The position numbers were made by a program, and so were the translations under genes. The notes under the pieces were generated by a model that ran no database searches, was not told the DNA's origin, and worked only from the letters and a program-made list of their open reading frames with translations. Source: Flavobacterium tegetincola DSM 22377 (GTDB lineage: Bacteria; Bacteroidota; Bacteroidia; Flavobacteriales; Flavobacteriaceae). Taken from it: a stretch of 64,000 nucleotides of DNA. This document shows, piece after piece, positions 38,632 to 48,024 of the stretch (position 1 is the stretch's first letter; each line of letters opens with the position of its first letter). The DNA lies in NCBI RefSeq assembly GCF_000425485.1, contig NZ_KE384384.1, positions 62,001 to 126,000 of the forward strand, given 5' to 3'.

Positions 38632-40221
38632 ATGCCAACCGACTGTATCAGCTACCAAGAATCCGGATATTTTGTTCCTTTAATGAATGATTATTTAGAC
38701 CAAAAAGAACACTTACAGTCGCTATACAACAGATTTCCAACCCTAGAAAATTTTAAAGAACAGATTGAAGAGAAGGAATCTAATTATCTGAATTCAAATC
38801 GAGAAGTACTTTTTTCAGTGTTGAGTAAGCAATATGCATCTATTGCAATTTCAGATTTGACTTCAAAAAACATAAATGATTTAAAGGAATCCAATACTTT
38901 TACTGTTACTACAGGCCACCAACTGAATTTATTTACAGGACCTTTGTATTTTTTGTATAAAATTATTTCGACCATTAATTTGACTAACGAATTAAAAGTC
39001 GCTTATCCGGATAAAAATTTTGTACCTATTTATTGGATGGCAACCGAAGACCATGATTTTGACGAAATAAATTATTTTAAATTTAAAGGAAAAAAATTGC
39101 AGTGGGACAGAGCAAGTGCTGGTCCTGTAGGAAGATTTTCCACGGAAGGTTTAAGTGAAGTTTTAATGCAATTTCAATCCGAATTGGGATTGGGAAAAAA
39201 TGCGGAGGAACTTAAAAATTTATTCGAAGACGCTTATTTAAAGCATAACAATTTAGCCAACGCCACCCGATTTTTAGCCGATCAGCTCTTTGGTTCGCAC
39301 GGATTGGTTATTTTGGATGCAGACGATGCCGCTTTAAAAAAGTTGTTTATTCCATATGTTAAGGAGGAATTATTGCACCAAATATCACATAAAAAAGTAG
39401 CCGAAACTGCCGAAGTTTTGTCGGATTACAAAATCCAAGTGAATCCGCGAGAAATCAATTTGTTTTACATTGAAGATCATTTTCGGGAACGCATTATTTT
39501 GGAAGATACCATTTATGCTGTAAACAATACTGAAATCAAATTCACAGCGCAGGAACTGTTTGAAGAATTAGACAATAATCCTGAAAAATTTAGTCCCAAT
39601 GTGATCATGCGTCCGCTTTACCAAGAAGTAATTTTGCCTAACTTATGTTATATCGGTGGTGGTGGAGAATTGGCGTATTGGCTGGAATTGAAATCATTTT
39701 TTGATGCTTCCAACATTACATTTCCAGCGCTATTATTGCGAAATTCTGTTTTATTGGCTACCGAAAAGCAGGCGAAGAAAGCAGATAAACTTGAACTGAA
39801 GTGGAGTGATTTATTCTTGAAACAATTTGAATTGCAAGAAAAAATTGTCAGAAAAGCATCTGATTTTACATTAGATTTTTCAGAACAAAAAGCATTTTTG
39901 GAAGCGCAATTTGCCAAACTAAAAGAGATGGCACAACTTACGGATCCTTCCTTTATCGGTGCTGTAAATGCACAAGAGACAAAGCAATTAAAAGGTCTAA
40001 ATACATTAGAAAAAAGGCTGATTAAAGCGGAGAAAAAACAACATGCGGACCAATTGAACCGAATAATTGAATTGCAAGACGAATTATTCCCCAAGCACAG
40101 TTTGCAAGAACGATCGGCTAATTTTTCAGAATTTTATTTGGAAAATGGCACTGAATTGATTGAGAAATTAGTTAAAGTTTTAAAACCGTTAGACAATCGA
40201 TTTGAAGTAGTAGTGATTTAA
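38632..40221 (+). CDS. bshC: Bacillithiol biosynthesis cysteine-adding enzyme BshC
   Basis: The 529-residue protein carries the BshC hallmarks: TVTTGHQLNLFTGPLYFLYK near residue 95, IYWMATEDHDFDEI, and FYIEDHFRERI. A C-terminal coiled coil follows (LNTLEKRLIKAEKKQHADQL). BshC joins cysteine to glucosaminyl-malate to give the thiol bacillithiol, which many Bacteroidota use in place of glutathione. The length matches the family. It stands on the plus strand after the giant secreted protein and before ndk. Confidence 0.93.
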   Translation: MPTDCISYQESGYFVPLMNDYLDQKEHLQSLYNRFPTLENFKEQIEEKESNYLNSNREVLFSVLSKQYASIAISDLTSKNINDLKESNTFTVTTGHQLNLFTGPLYFLYKIISTINLTNELKVAYPDKNFVPIYWMATEDHDFDEINYFKFKGKKLQWDRASAGPVGRFSTEGLSEVLMQFQSELGLGKNAEELKNLFEDAYLKHNNLANATRFLADQLFGSHGLVILDADDAALKKLFIPYVKEELLHQISHKKVAETAEVLSDYKIQVNPREINLFYIEDHFRERIILEDTIYAVNNTEIKFTAQELFEELDNNPEKFSPNVIMRPLYQEVILPNLCYIGGGGELAYWLELKSFFDASNITFPALLLRNSVLLATEKQAKKADKLELKWSDLFLKQFELQEKIVRKASDFTLDFSEQKAFLEAQFAKLKEMAQLTDPSFIGAVNAQETKQLKGLNTLEKRLIKAEKKQHADQLNRIIELQDELFPKHSLQERSANFSEFYLENGTELIEKLVKVLKPLDNRFEVVVI

Positions 40222-40278
40222 GCCAATTATTATTTTCAAATATTTAAAAGAAGCGTTTATTTTTTAATTATAAAAAAC

Positions 40279-40286
40279 TACTTTTG
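40279..40286 (+). promoter_or_regulatory. Promoter -7 box of ndk
   Basis: TACTTTTG matches TAnnTTTG exactly and lies 22 bases upstream of the ndk ATG. Confidence 0.65.
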
Positions 40287-40308
40287 CACCGAATTTAATA
40301 TAAGAAAA

Positions 40309-40728
40309 ATGGCTACAAATAGAACATTTACAATGATTAAGCCGGATGCAGTTGCAAACGGACACATCGGAAACATTTTGGCAATGATTACAAATGCAGG
40401 TTTCAAAATCGTTTCTTTGAAATTAACGCAATTGACTACTGCTGATGCACAAAAATTTTATGACGTTCATGCTGCTCGTCCGTTTTACGGAGAATTGGTA
40501 GAATTTATGTCAAGAGGTCCAATCGTTGCTGCAATTCTTGAAAAAGACAATGCAGTAGAAGATTTCAGAACTTTAATTGGTGCTACAAACCCAGCAGATG
40601 CAGCAGAAGGTACAATCAGAAAAGCATACGCTACTTCTATTGGAGAAAATGCAGTTCACGGTTCTGATTCAGACGAAAATGCAGCTATCGAAGGTGCTTT
40701 TCACTTTGCAGGAAGAGAGCAATTCTAA
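40309..40728 (+). CDS. ndk: Nucleoside diphosphate kinase
   Basis: The 139-residue protein has the family start [16 protein letters not shown] and the active-site histidine in [12 protein letters not shown], which carries the phosphoryl group between nucleoside triphosphates and diphosphates. The length is typical of the small hexameric or tetrameric enzymes. A promoter box lies just upstream and a terminator follows 66 bases after the stop. Confidence 0.97.
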   Translation: MATNRTFTMIKPDAVANGHIGNILAMITNAGFKIVSLKLTQLTTADAQKFYDVHAARPFYGELVEFMSRGPIVAAILEKDNAVEDFRTLIGATNPADAAEGTIRKAYATSIGENAVHGSDSDENAAIEGAFHFAGREQF

Positions 40729-40794
40729 AAAGAAAGTTGTCGGTTCTCGGTTCACAGTTTTAAATTGATAGTCCGAAAATTGCGCACAAAATAT

Positions 40795-40832
40795 AAATCC
40801 GATTCAATTTATTTTGAATCGGATTTTTTTTT
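40795..40832. terminator. Bidirectional terminator between ndk and the DUF721 gene
   Basis: A perfect 13-base stem (arms 40795-40807 and 40814-40826) is flanked by a T run. It lies between two convergent genes and touches the last codon of the minus-strand gene. Confidence 0.9.
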
Positions 40833-41127
40833 ATCTTAAAACTACTTCTTTAATAAGATCCCGGCGAAGTTCTTCGTTCAGCATGGCAACTATTTTGGAT
40901 TTGCCAAAACTTAATTCTTCGCGCAAGACGGCAGAAGAAAGTTCTACGTAAAGAATTGTTCCTTTTAAAACTACGCTTTTGGTATAGCTGTTCACACCGT
41001 TTCCCATCAAGGATTGCCAAGCTTCCTTTACGGAAATCTGATTCATTCCTGCTTCCAACCTGTTATCTTTGATGATAAATTTTAGAACATCGCCAACCGT
41101 ATTGTCGTCTCTGAATCGTTTTGCCAT
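40831..41127 (-). CDS. DUF721 (DciA-like) protein
   Basis: The 98-residue protein matches the DUF721 pattern: a short N-terminal helix (TVGDVLKFIIKDNRL), EAWQSLMG, and the strand-turn-helix VLYVELSSAVLREELSF with KSKIVAMLNEEL. Members related to DciA load the replicative helicase in bacteria lacking DnaC, and short Bacteroidota forms are common but less studied. Its ATG overlaps the stop of the preceding lipoprotein gene in a TAATG arrangement, so translation of the two is likely coupled. Confidence 0.8.
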   Translation of the reverse strand: MAKRFRDDNTVGDVLKFIIKDNRLEAGMNQISVKEAWQSLMGNGVNSYTKSVVLKGTILYVELSSAVLREELSFGKSKIVAMLNEELRRDLIKEVVLR

Positions 41128-41549
41128 TATTTTATAGTAAAAGGAATTGGTTTCTTATATTGGTATTTAATCTGCTGCTTGTTTTCTAGAATCAATTGTG
41201 CTTCAGATAAAGTTACAATTTTTTCTTTCCACGTGGCGTACGCCGTTTTGTAAGAAATATAAGTGCCGTCTGCTAATTTTTCAATTTTGATTTTTTCATC
41301 TGCATCATTCACTAAATAGGTTCCGTCAAATTGTGGCGTTACTTTTTTACGAAATCCAGAATCACTTTTAATTTCGAAAAAGTCGATATTTTCATTCATC
41401 TTATATTCCTTCTTTGAACCATCTGCAAGCGTAACTTCTTCAATTTCCCAATAGCCGTTAAGCAAATCGAGATTGAAATTTTCAGCTTTTTTGTCTTGGC
41501 AGGAAAGCAAGACAAACGCGGTAATTAAAGCAAAGAAGGTATTTTTCAT
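41127..41549 (-). CDS. Lipocalin-like small lipoprotein
   Basis: The 140-residue protein has a lipoprotein signal ending in LLSCQDKK (Cys17). The rest is a run of short strands (GYWEIEEVTLADGSKKEY, FFEIKSDSGFRKKV, YLVNDADEKIKIEKL) of the kind seen in small lipocalin-like domains of Bacteroidota. No ligand-binding or catalytic residue can be named. Its stop overlaps the start of the DUF721 gene. Confidence 0.7.
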   Translation of the reverse strand: MKNTFFALITAFVLLSCQDKKAENFNLDLLNGYWEIEEVTLADGSKKEYKMNENIDFFEIKSDSGFRKKVTPQFDGTYLVNDADEKIKIEKLADGTYISYKTAYATWKEKIVTLSEAQLILENKQQIKYQYKKPIPFTIK

Positions 41550-41808
41550 GGGTAAATTTTAAAAAAATAAAATTACTATTTTATTCCATGGTAAAAAAGT
41601 AAAGCGCACAAGTAATACTAATTTTTACAGTCTATAAATAGAAGAAAAATTTGGATTAATTACCATAAATTGATCTTGAATGCATAATGTAAAGAATTTT
41701 TAAACGTATCTAATTCCATTTGTAAAATTAAGTTGCTACAAATATTTGTAAAAAATCGATTGAAAAATGCTTATCATTTCTTCTACTAAAATAGCTTTCT
41801 TAAAATAA
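41550..41808. other. AT-rich intergenic stretch, no gene seen
   Basis: About 260 bases between the small lipoprotein gene and a terminator carry no open frame of note. The left end should hold the promoter for the minus-strand lipoprotein operon, though no perfect TAnnTTTG box is visible. Confidence 0.5.
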
Positions 41809-41842
41809 ATAATGCCGCAATCTGAGCGAATGCGGCATTATA
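41809..41842 (-). terminator. Terminator of the tandem outer-membrane-type gene pair
   Basis: A perfect 10-base stem taatgccgca/tgcggcatta lies about 50 bases after the stop at 41890. The T run after it on the minus strand is short. Confidence 0.7.
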
Positions 41843-41889
41843 TTAGTTTGAGAACTATTTGATACATTTACATATGATCTTTTATTAAT

Positions 41890-43137
41890 TTAAAATGTGT
41901 AACGTAAATTCACACCCAACTCACTAAATTTAGCCTCTCCTTCTCCTGTTTGATCTCCAAATATCTTTTTTGCACTGTCGTAATTGATATCGATCCCGTA
42001 ATGTTTATTAAATCTATATCCTACCTGACAAGTGAAGAATGGACTTCCTCCTAACTCTATATTTCTAATCTGTGTTAAATCTTCATCCCCAGCACTGGAT
42101 TGATAAAATGGCAACCTGCCTGATACAAAATTCACTCCAACACCCGCGCCTAAAAATACTTCACTGTGTGTTTTAATTTTTTTGTAAAACCGAACACCAC
42201 CAACGAGATCAAAAAAGTTAGCATCTAATCTGTAAACGCGTCGTAAATCTGCATTGCCAATTTGCGATACAGAGCCCGTTTGCTCAGTAGATCCTTTTGC
42301 CTTTTTATACTCAAAGTTGGCATAAATACCTGTAGTTCCAGAGGCAAATAACAACTCTGCTTCACCACCAATGCTAGCCATTCCTATAGTCTCAGGATCT
42401 GTAGGATGCTGAATCTTATCCACTCTAAAATTACCTAAATTGTATCCTAGTAAAGCAGAGAAATAAACTCGTGTTTTCATTTCATCGCTATCTTCAAAAG
42501 CGATTGACGTACTTCCATTGCACTTGTTGTAATTTTCAAAGATTGAAATAAGTTCCTCCTTATCGTATTGCACTTTGCTAAAGTCTGAAACAGTTTGGTT
42601 TTGGCAGCTTAAATTTTTAAACAATTGGTCTTTGAAGGTCGCATTACTCGCTAAATTCATACTAGCTTGGTAATATTGTTTGTACAAAAATTGCTGTGCT
42701 ACTTCTTCATCGCCTTCCTTTTTCCACAAATATTTGACACCTTGTCCACCATCATAAGCATATAAAGTTGCCTTACCTTCCACTATAACATTCAAGAAAA
42801 CTATTTTTTCTGTAACGGTAAAATCCTTGCTGTTATTTGACTTGTTAAAAAAACTAACATCATCTACTAACGCCTTCATTTTTACAAATTTCAAGTCCAA
42901 ACCTGAACCAAATTCTCGTACGACTGATTTTTCAATGTTTTGAATGGGTTGATTGGAGGCTATTTTAAATTCAAAATTTGAAAAAGATGGATCATTGCTC
43001 GTTTTAAAAGTATTGGATTTGATGTAACCTTCTACTTTCAGTCCTTGATTGTTGATGTAATATCCTTGCCTGAAGTCCTTCTGTCCAAAGAGCAACACAG
43101 AAAACAATAAAGTATTTAAAAGCAATAATTTCTTCAT
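41890..43137 (-). CDS. Outer-membrane-type protein, tandem paralogue 2
   Basis: The 415-residue protein has a signal peptide (MKKLLLLNTLLFSVLLFGQ). The first half begins FRQGYYINNQGLKVEGYIK, a module common at the front of Bacteroidota surface proteins. The second half (from about residue 215) alternates strands such as RVYFSALLGYNLG and GVNLRYTF, ending in Phe, and looks like a small outer-membrane barrel. It is closely related in length and sequence to the gene 13 bases upstream, so a tandem duplication is clear. No substrate is known. Confidence 0.75.
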   Translation of the reverse strand: MKKLLLLNTLLFSVLLFGQKDFRQGYYINNQGLKVEGYIKSNTFKTSNDPSFSNFEFKIASNQPIQNIEKSVVREFGSGLDLKFVKMKALVDDVSFFNKSNNSKDFTVTEKIVFLNVIVEGKATLYAYDGGQGVKYLWKKEGDEEVAQQFLYKQYYQASMNLASNATFKDQLFKNLSCQNQTVSDFSKVQYDKEELISIFENYNKCNGSTSIAFEDSDEMKTRVYFSALLGYNLGNFRVDKIQHPTDPETIGMASIGGEAELLFASGTTGIYANFEYKKAKGSTEQTGSVSQIGNADLRRVYRLDANFFDLVGGVRFYKKIKTHSEVFLGAGVGVNFVSGRLPFYQSSAGDEDLTQIRNIELGGSPFFTCQVGYRFNKHYGIDINYDSAKKIFGDQTGEGEAKFSELGVNLRYTF

Positions 43138-43149
43138 ATTTGTCTGATA

Positions 43150-44397
43150 TTAGAATATATATTTAGCAGCAACACTAAATTGTTTGTATGAAGAAGTACC
43201 TGGAAGATTAGGCGTTCCAACAATGTCTTTTGTAGTATCGTATGAAAATTCAACGGCATAGTGATTATTGATCAATCCACCTATTTGCAAAACACCATAC
43301 GCTGAATCACCAAGATTTGCTTTAGTGGCAGTATTTTCAAAAGATGTGTCAGTATTGACGAAAGTTCTAGTTATCTTACCACTCGTATTGTTTACTCCAA
43401 ATCCTGCACCTGCATACAATTTAGCAAAGCGACTTACGGTTTGATAATATCGTATTCCAATTACAAAATCAATAAAATTACCATCCAATGTGTATCGATC
43501 TATATATTCAGTAGTATTAAATTCCGAAAGCATGAACGTTTTTCCAACGCTGGCACTAGCAGAACTGAATTTTACCGTGGCGAATAAAGCAATATTATCA
43601 GAAAAAATCATCGCTTCTCCTTCTGCACCAAACTGAACCGATCCAAATGCAACCTCATCTACGGGCAGCTCTAAGTCTTGAAGTTGAAGTTTTGCAAACG
43701 TGTAGCCTGCTAAAGCAGCAACTCGGATTGTAAACTTCTTTTTTGTTGTATTACTATAAACGGTAGTGGAACTGTTATTACAAGAATTATACTTTGAAAA
43801 TACCTTCAGCAAGCTGTCCTGACTGTATTTTATCGTCAGAAAGTCGTTAAAAGTTTGATCTGAACACATTACATTCTTAAAAAGTTGTTCTCTAAAATCA
43901 GTACTTTCGGTTAGGTATTTACCAGATTTGTAATATTTTTTGTATAACAACTGTTTTGCAGGTGCTTTCTCTGAAGTAATAGAGTAAAAAAACTTGGTTC
44001 CATTTATTCCCTCGTAGCCAAACAGATTTGCCTTCCCTTCCATCAAGACATTCAAAAACACTACTTTGGTTTTAAGTAAAAAATCCTTGTCGGAACTAAA
44101 ATCTTTAAACAAATTAGTATCATCAAGTTGAACCGTCATTTTTTGATACTTTAGGTCAGTTCCAAAACCAAAAGTAGTTATTGTATTTTTCGATATTTTT
44201 TCAGTAGTTGCATTTAAATCTTTTTTAAAATCTAAATTTTCAAAAGAATCGTCGTTGGATTTTCCAAAAGAAAAAGTCTTAAGATAACCTTCTACTCTGA
44301 TTCCTTGGTTGTCAATATAATATCCTTTTTTAAAATCATTCTGTCCAAAAAGCAACACAGAAAACAGTAAGGCATTTAAAAGTAATAGTTTTTTCAT
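43150..44397 (-). CDS. Outer-membrane-type protein, tandem paralogue 1
   Basis: This is a 415-residue protein with nearly the same signal peptide as its neighbour (MKKLLLLNALLFSVLLFGQ) and the same layout: an N-terminal module starting FKKGYYIDNQGIRVEGYLK, a middle region with a conserved FLNVLMEGKANLFGYEG segment, and a C-terminal barrel-like region ending in AAKYIF. The paired genes have equal lengths but differ at many positions, so the duplication is not recent. It is the first gene of the pair. Confidence 0.75.
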   Translation of the reverse strand: MKKLLLLNALLFSVLLFGQNDFKKGYYIDNQGIRVEGYLKTFSFGKSNDDSFENLDFKKDLNATTEKISKNTITTFGFGTDLKYQKMTVQLDDTNLFKDFSSDKDFLLKTKVVFLNVLMEGKANLFGYEGINGTKFFYSITSEKAPAKQLLYKKYYKSGKYLTESTDFREQLFKNVMCSDQTFNDFLTIKYSQDSLLKVFSKYNSCNNSSTTVYSNTTKKKFTIRVAALAGYTFAKLQLQDLELPVDEVAFGSVQFGAEGEAMIFSDNIALFATVKFSSASASVGKTFMLSEFNTTEYIDRYTLDGNFIDFVIGIRYYQTVSRFAKLYAGAGFGVNNTSGKITRTFVNTDTSFENTATKANLGDSAYGVLQIGGLINNHYAVEFSYDTTKDIVGTPNLPGTSSYKQFSVAAKYIF

Positions 44398-44456
44398 GGT
44401 AGTTACAAGCTAAAATTAAGCTTGCAAATTAAGATAATTCATGTTAACTCCATAAA

Positions 44457-44482
44457 AAAAGCCCAAAATGTTTTGAGCTTTG
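44457..44482 (-). terminator. Likely terminator of ftsY
   Basis: An imperfect stem aaagcccaaaa/ttttgagcttt with a short loop lies about 20 bases after the ftsY stop and has A-rich and T-rich ends. Confidence 0.6.
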
Positions 44483-44503
44483 TTGGTATTGTTGATGGCC
44501 GTT

Positions 44504-45484
44504 TTATTTGAAAAAACTATCTACGAATTCGATTTTATTAAACACTTGCAAATCCTCGATTCCCTCTCCTACTCCAATGTATTTTACAGGAATTTGAAAC
44601 TGATCTGATATACCAATAACGACACCTCCTTTTGCAGTTCCATCTAATTTTGTAACCGCTAAGCAAGTCACTTCTGTTGCAGCAGTAAACTGTTTGGCTT
44701 GTTCAAATGCATTTTGTCCAGTAGAACCGTCTAGTACCAACATTACATCGTGTGGAGCGTCATCGATGACTTTTTGCATCACACGCTTTACTTTAGTAAG
44801 TTCGTTCATTAAATTGATCTTATTGTGTAATCGACCCGCTGTATCAATAATGACAACATCGGCATCTTGTGCCACAGCTGATTTCAAGGTATCAAAAGCT
44901 ACAGAAGCAGGATCACTACCCATTTCTTGACGCACCATAGGAATCCCCACTCGATCTGCCCAAATTTGCAACTGATCAATAGCTGCTGCTCTAAAAGTAT
45001 CAGCCGCTCCTAATACAACCTTATAACCCGCTTTTTTGAATTGATATGCTAGTTTTCCAATCGTCGTAGTTTTTCCTACACCGTTTACCCCAACCACCAT
45101 TAAAACATAAGGTTTCTTATTGGCTGGAATTTCGAAAACGGAAGAATTTGTATTATTCGTTTCGGAAAGCAATGCTGCAATTTCATCGCGTAGAATTTGA
45201 TTTAATTCATCCGTTCCTACGTATTTATCTTCGGCGACTCTTTTCTCAATACGTTTGATGATTTTAAGTGTTGTATTTACACCTACATCAGAGGCTACTA
45301 GAATTTCTTCTAGATTATCCAATACATCTTCATCCACTTTTGATTTTCCGGCAACTGCTTTGGTCAGTTTAGAAAAGAAAGAAGTTTTGGATTTCTCCAA
45401 GCCTTTGTCAAGCGTTTCTTTGGCTTGCTCGTTTAAACCCGATTCCTTTTTTTCTGACGAAAATATTCTTTTAAAGAAACTCAT
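44504..45484 (-). CDS. ftsY: Signal recognition particle receptor FtsY
   Basis: The 326-residue SRP-type GTPase docks ribosome-SRP complexes at the inner membrane. A charged N-terminal stretch precedes the NG domain. The G motifs are clear: GVNGVGKTTTIGKLA, DTFRAAAIDQL, DTAGR and TKLDGTAKGG. The short acidic part is typical of Bacteroidota FtsY. It lies downstream of the rpmB, rpmG and DUF4295 genes on the same strand, a conserved order in this phylum, though a terminator at 45621-45652 intervenes. Confidence 0.95.
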   Translation of the reverse strand: MSFFKRIFSSEKKESGLNEQAKETLDKGLEKSKTSFFSKLTKAVAGKSKVDEDVLDNLEEILVASDVGVNTTLKIIKRIEKRVAEDKYVGTDELNQILRDEIAALLSETNNTNSSVFEIPANKKPYVLMVVGVNGVGKTTTIGKLAYQFKKAGYKVVLGAADTFRAAAIDQLQIWADRVGIPMVRQEMGSDPASVAFDTLKSAVAQDADVVIIDTAGRLHNKINLMNELTKVKRVMQKVIDDAPHDVMLVLDGSTGQNAFEQAKQFTAATEVTCLAVTKLDGTAKGGVVIGISDQFQIPVKYIGVGEGIEDLQVFNKIEFVDSFFK

Positions 45485-45620
45485 ACTTTTTACTTATCGA
45501 TTATCGGTTGTCAGCTTACCACAGTACACATACTACTACTGCACCAACACTAGTAATTTAAATCGTACTACTTATTACAACAACCTTACTACTTAAATTC
45601 TCGGACAAATATAAAAATAA

Positions 45621-45652
45621 AAAAGCTACTTTCGAGTGGAAAGTAGCTTTTC
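45621..45652 (-). terminator. Terminator after the DUF4295 gene
   Basis: A perfect 13-base stem aaaagctactttc/gaaagtagctttt lies 20 bases past the stop of the DUF4295 gene, so most transcription from the L28-L33 genes should end here. Confidence 0.88.
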
Positions 45653-45671
45653 TATATATTGTATTTTTAGA

Positions 45672-45824
45672 TTAGTTCTTTTTCAAGAATTCATCTACTA
45701 ATTCAGGTGCCATAATAGACTCAACGAATGTGTAAGCGCCTGTTTTTGGAGATTTCACCATTTTAATAGCTTTTGATAATCTCTTTGAAGCTGTTTGTAA
45801 CGATGCTACGGTTTTCTTTGCCAT
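45672..45824 (-). CDS. DUF4295 family small ribosome-linked protein
   Basis: The 50-residue basic protein opens MAKKTVASLQTGSKRLSKA and ends PELVDEFLKKN. This fits the DUF4295 family, which in Bacteroidota sits next to rpmG and rpmB, as here. A role at the ribosome is suspected from this placement but not shown. It lies 72 bases after the rpmG stop and ends at a strong terminator. I take the ATG at 45824, whose MAKK start matches its neighbours' style. Confidence 0.85.
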   Translation of the reverse strand: MAKKTVASLQTASKRLSKAIKMVKSPKTGAYTFVESIMAPELVDEFLKKN

Positions 45825-45896
45825 GATTCAAATGTATTTGAATTTTAATGAAATGATAAATACATTGATTTACCCTTTCGTCAAAATTTTAAATTA

Positions 45897-46079
45897 TTAC
45901 TTAATTTCTTTGTGAACTGTTACTCTTTTCAAGATTGGATTAAATTTTTTAATCTCTAATCTATCTGGAGTATTTTTTTTGTTCTTTGTAGTGATGTATC
46001 TAGAAGTTCCTGGAACACCTGATGTTTTGTGCTCTGTACATTCTAATATTACTTGGATTCTATTGCCTTTCTTTGCCAT
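45897..46079 (-). CDS. rpmG: 50S ribosomal protein L33
   Basis: The 60-residue protein reads [18 protein letters not shown] at the start and includes [20 protein letters not shown], the L33 pattern. It has one Cys and lacks the four-Cys zinc-ribbon form, so it is the zinc-free type. It lies 26 bases after rpmB. Confidence 0.96.
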
Positions 46080-46105
46080 CTTGCTATATGTTTATTGTGG
46101 AAGAT

Positions 46106-46342
46106 TTATTTAATAAATCCGTTTGCTTTAGCCGTTTTCAACACAGCCTCAATTCCATTTTTGTTTATTGTTTTTATTGTAGATGCAGCTACTCTCAAAG
46201 TAATCCATCTATCTTCTTCCGGAAGATAAAAACGTTTTTTAAGTAAGTTTACAGAAAACTTTCTTTTAGTTTTGTTCATTGCGTGAGAAACATTATTTCC
46301 CACCATAGCTCTTTTACCTGTAAGGTCACAAACTCTTGACAT
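46106..46342 (-). CDS. rpmB: 50S ribosomal protein L28
   Basis: The 78-residue protein begins [19 protein letters not shown] and continues with [14 protein letters not shown], the L28 pattern, and ends Lys-rich. It is the first gene of the L28-L33-DUF4295 set. The length is normal. Confidence 0.97.
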   Translation of the reverse strand: MSRVCDLTGKRAMVGNNVSHAMNKTKRKFSVNLLKKRFYLPEEDRWITLRVAASTIKTINKNGIEAVLKTAKANGFIK

Positions 46343-46413
46343 TATTCTTATCTTTTATCGTTATTCAAAATCAGGGTGCAAAGAAAAGAAATTAAAACCT
46401 TTATACAAAATAA

Positions 46414-47667
46414 TTACTGTACATTTTTTAAAATTTCTTTCTGTAAAAGTTCAAAACTTTTATTTACCGCTCTATCTATCACTTTATCACGGGGTTGGCC
46501 AAAGTCAAATTTCTCAACAAAAACTGCGTTCGGAGTTGCTAATGCAATAAAAACAGTTCCAACCTCTTCATTCGTAGCATCTTTGGTAGGTCCCGCATTT
46601 CCGGTTACAGCAATGGCGTAATCGGTTTTCAATAATTTTCGAACATTTACAACCATTTCTCTTGCAACTTCTTCGCTCACAACCGAGTGCTTTGCAATAG
46701 TTTCTTTTGACACTTGCAAAATCTCTACTTTTACGGCTTCGGAATAGCAAACAATACTTCCTTTAAAATAAGCCGAAGCACCGGGAATTGCAGTGATTCT
46801 CTCCGCTATTTTTCCTCCAGTGCAACTTTCGGCTGTAGCCAAGGTTTTATTTTGTTGCACCAACATTCTACCCAAAATCACTTCGATAGACTCACCATCA
46901 TCAAAGCCAACAATGATATCTCCAATGATTGCTGTAAGTTGCTTAATTTGCTCCGCAAGAACGGTTCTCAAGAGTTCCTCAATAGTTCCTCTGGCTGAAA
47001 GTCGCAAACGCACGCGTCCTGGACTTGGCAAATACGCGAGTTTTATAAATACAGGCAAATTATTTTCCCACTCCTCAATTCGCTCTGCAACCATACTTTC
47101 CCCTTGACCGTAAGTCATCACGGTTTGATGGATGATAAATGGACGCTCGTACTCTTTAATAATTTTAGGAACAATTACGTTATCCACGATATCTTTCATC
47201 TCATAAGGAACACCTGGAAGCGAAATATATACGGTATCCTCCTTCTTCATCCACATTCCTGGAGCAGTCCCATTTGCGTTTGTCAAAATTGTACATTTTG
47301 ACGGAACCAATGCTTGATCCCGATTCATTTGAGTGATCGGACGTTTGTAAAAACCTTCAATAATTTGTGTAACATGTTGCAGAACTTCTGGATTGATTAC
47401 CAGTTCGTCTTCAAAATAATCACAAAAAGTTTTCTTTGTAATATCATCTTTTGTTGGCCCTAAACCACCGGTAATTAAAACCAAATCTACTTTGTTTTGC
47501 AAATGCGCAAAAGTGTCTAAAATATGCTTTTTATCATCAGAGATCGAAAGCATTTCCGCAATTTCGATTCCGATTTTGTCCAAGGCTTTCGCCATATATG
47601 CCGAATTGGTATCTACTATTTGGCCAATTAAAATTTCATCGCCAATGGTTACTATCGCTGCTTTCAT
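46414..47667 (-). CDS. cinA: CinA family protein, nicotinamide-nucleotide amidase
   Basis: The 417-residue protein has two parts. Residues about 1-170 form the MoCF-like domain ([33 protein letters not shown]). Residues about 255-410 form the amidase domain ([39 protein letters not shown]), which removes the amide of nicotinamide mononucleotide in NAD salvage. In Bacteroidota CinA is two-domain, as here. It lies 9 bases after an Hpt-domain gene on the same strand. Confidence 0.92.
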   Translation of the reverse strand: MKAAIVTIGDEILIGQIVDTNSAYMAKALDKIGIEIAEMLSISDDKKHILDTFAHLQNKVDLVLITGGLGPTKDDITKKTFCDYFEDELVINPEVLQHVTQIIEGFYKRPITQMNRDQALVPSKCTILTNANGTAPGMWMKKEDTVYISLPGVPYEMKDIVDNVIVPKIIKEYERPFIIHQTVMTYGQGESMVAERIEEWENNLPVFIKLAYLPSPGRVRLRLSARGTIEELLRTVLAEQIKQLTAIIGDIIVGFDDGESIEVILGRMLVQQNKTLATAESCTGGKIAERITAIPGASAYFKGSIVCYSEAVKVEILQVSKETIAKHSVVSEEVAREMVVNVRKLLKTDYAIAVTGNAGPTKDATNEEVGTVFIALATPNAVFVEKFDFGQPRDKVIDRAVNKSFELLQKEILKNVQ

Positions 47668-47676
47668 AAAATGATT

Positions 47677-48024
47677 TTATTGTAAATGAAAATCTTTCTT
47701 AATCTCTTTAACTGCTTTTTCAATATGGTGCTCTAAACTTTTATACGTGTCCTTTATTTCTTTCTTTTTACCGCTTTCTTTTGTCCAATTTTCAATACAA
47801 ACAGTATCTTCAAATGCGATGGTCATTCCTAACAAGTCCAATGAAGGCTTCATTTTATGCGAAAATTGAAATGCATTTTGATAATTTTTGTCGTTTATGG
47901 ATTCCTTTATTTGTAGCAAATCTTTAGGGACTTCTAGCACAAAAAGTTTTAAAATTTGCAAAACAAAGTCGGTATCATTTTCTGAAATTGCGTGAACCTT
48001 TGCTAAATTATAATGTAGTGCCAT
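47677..48024 (-). CDS. Stand-alone histidine phosphotransfer (Hpt) protein
   Basis: The 115-residue, mostly helical protein carries the Hpt signature FSHKMKPSLDLLGM, with the phospho-accepting histidine near residue 56. Such proteins pass phosphate between hybrid kinases and response regulators. No kinase or regulator gene lies nearby, so it is an orphan here. Its ATG directly follows the stop of the FAH-family gene, and cinA follows 9 bases after its own stop, so it belongs to that operon. Confidence 0.82.
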   Translation of the reverse strand: MALHYNLAKVHAISENDTDFVLQILKLFVLEVPKDLLQIKESINDKNYQNAFQFSHKMKPSLDLLGMTIAFEDTVCIENWTKESGKKKEIKDTYKSLEHHIEKAVKEIKKDFHLQ

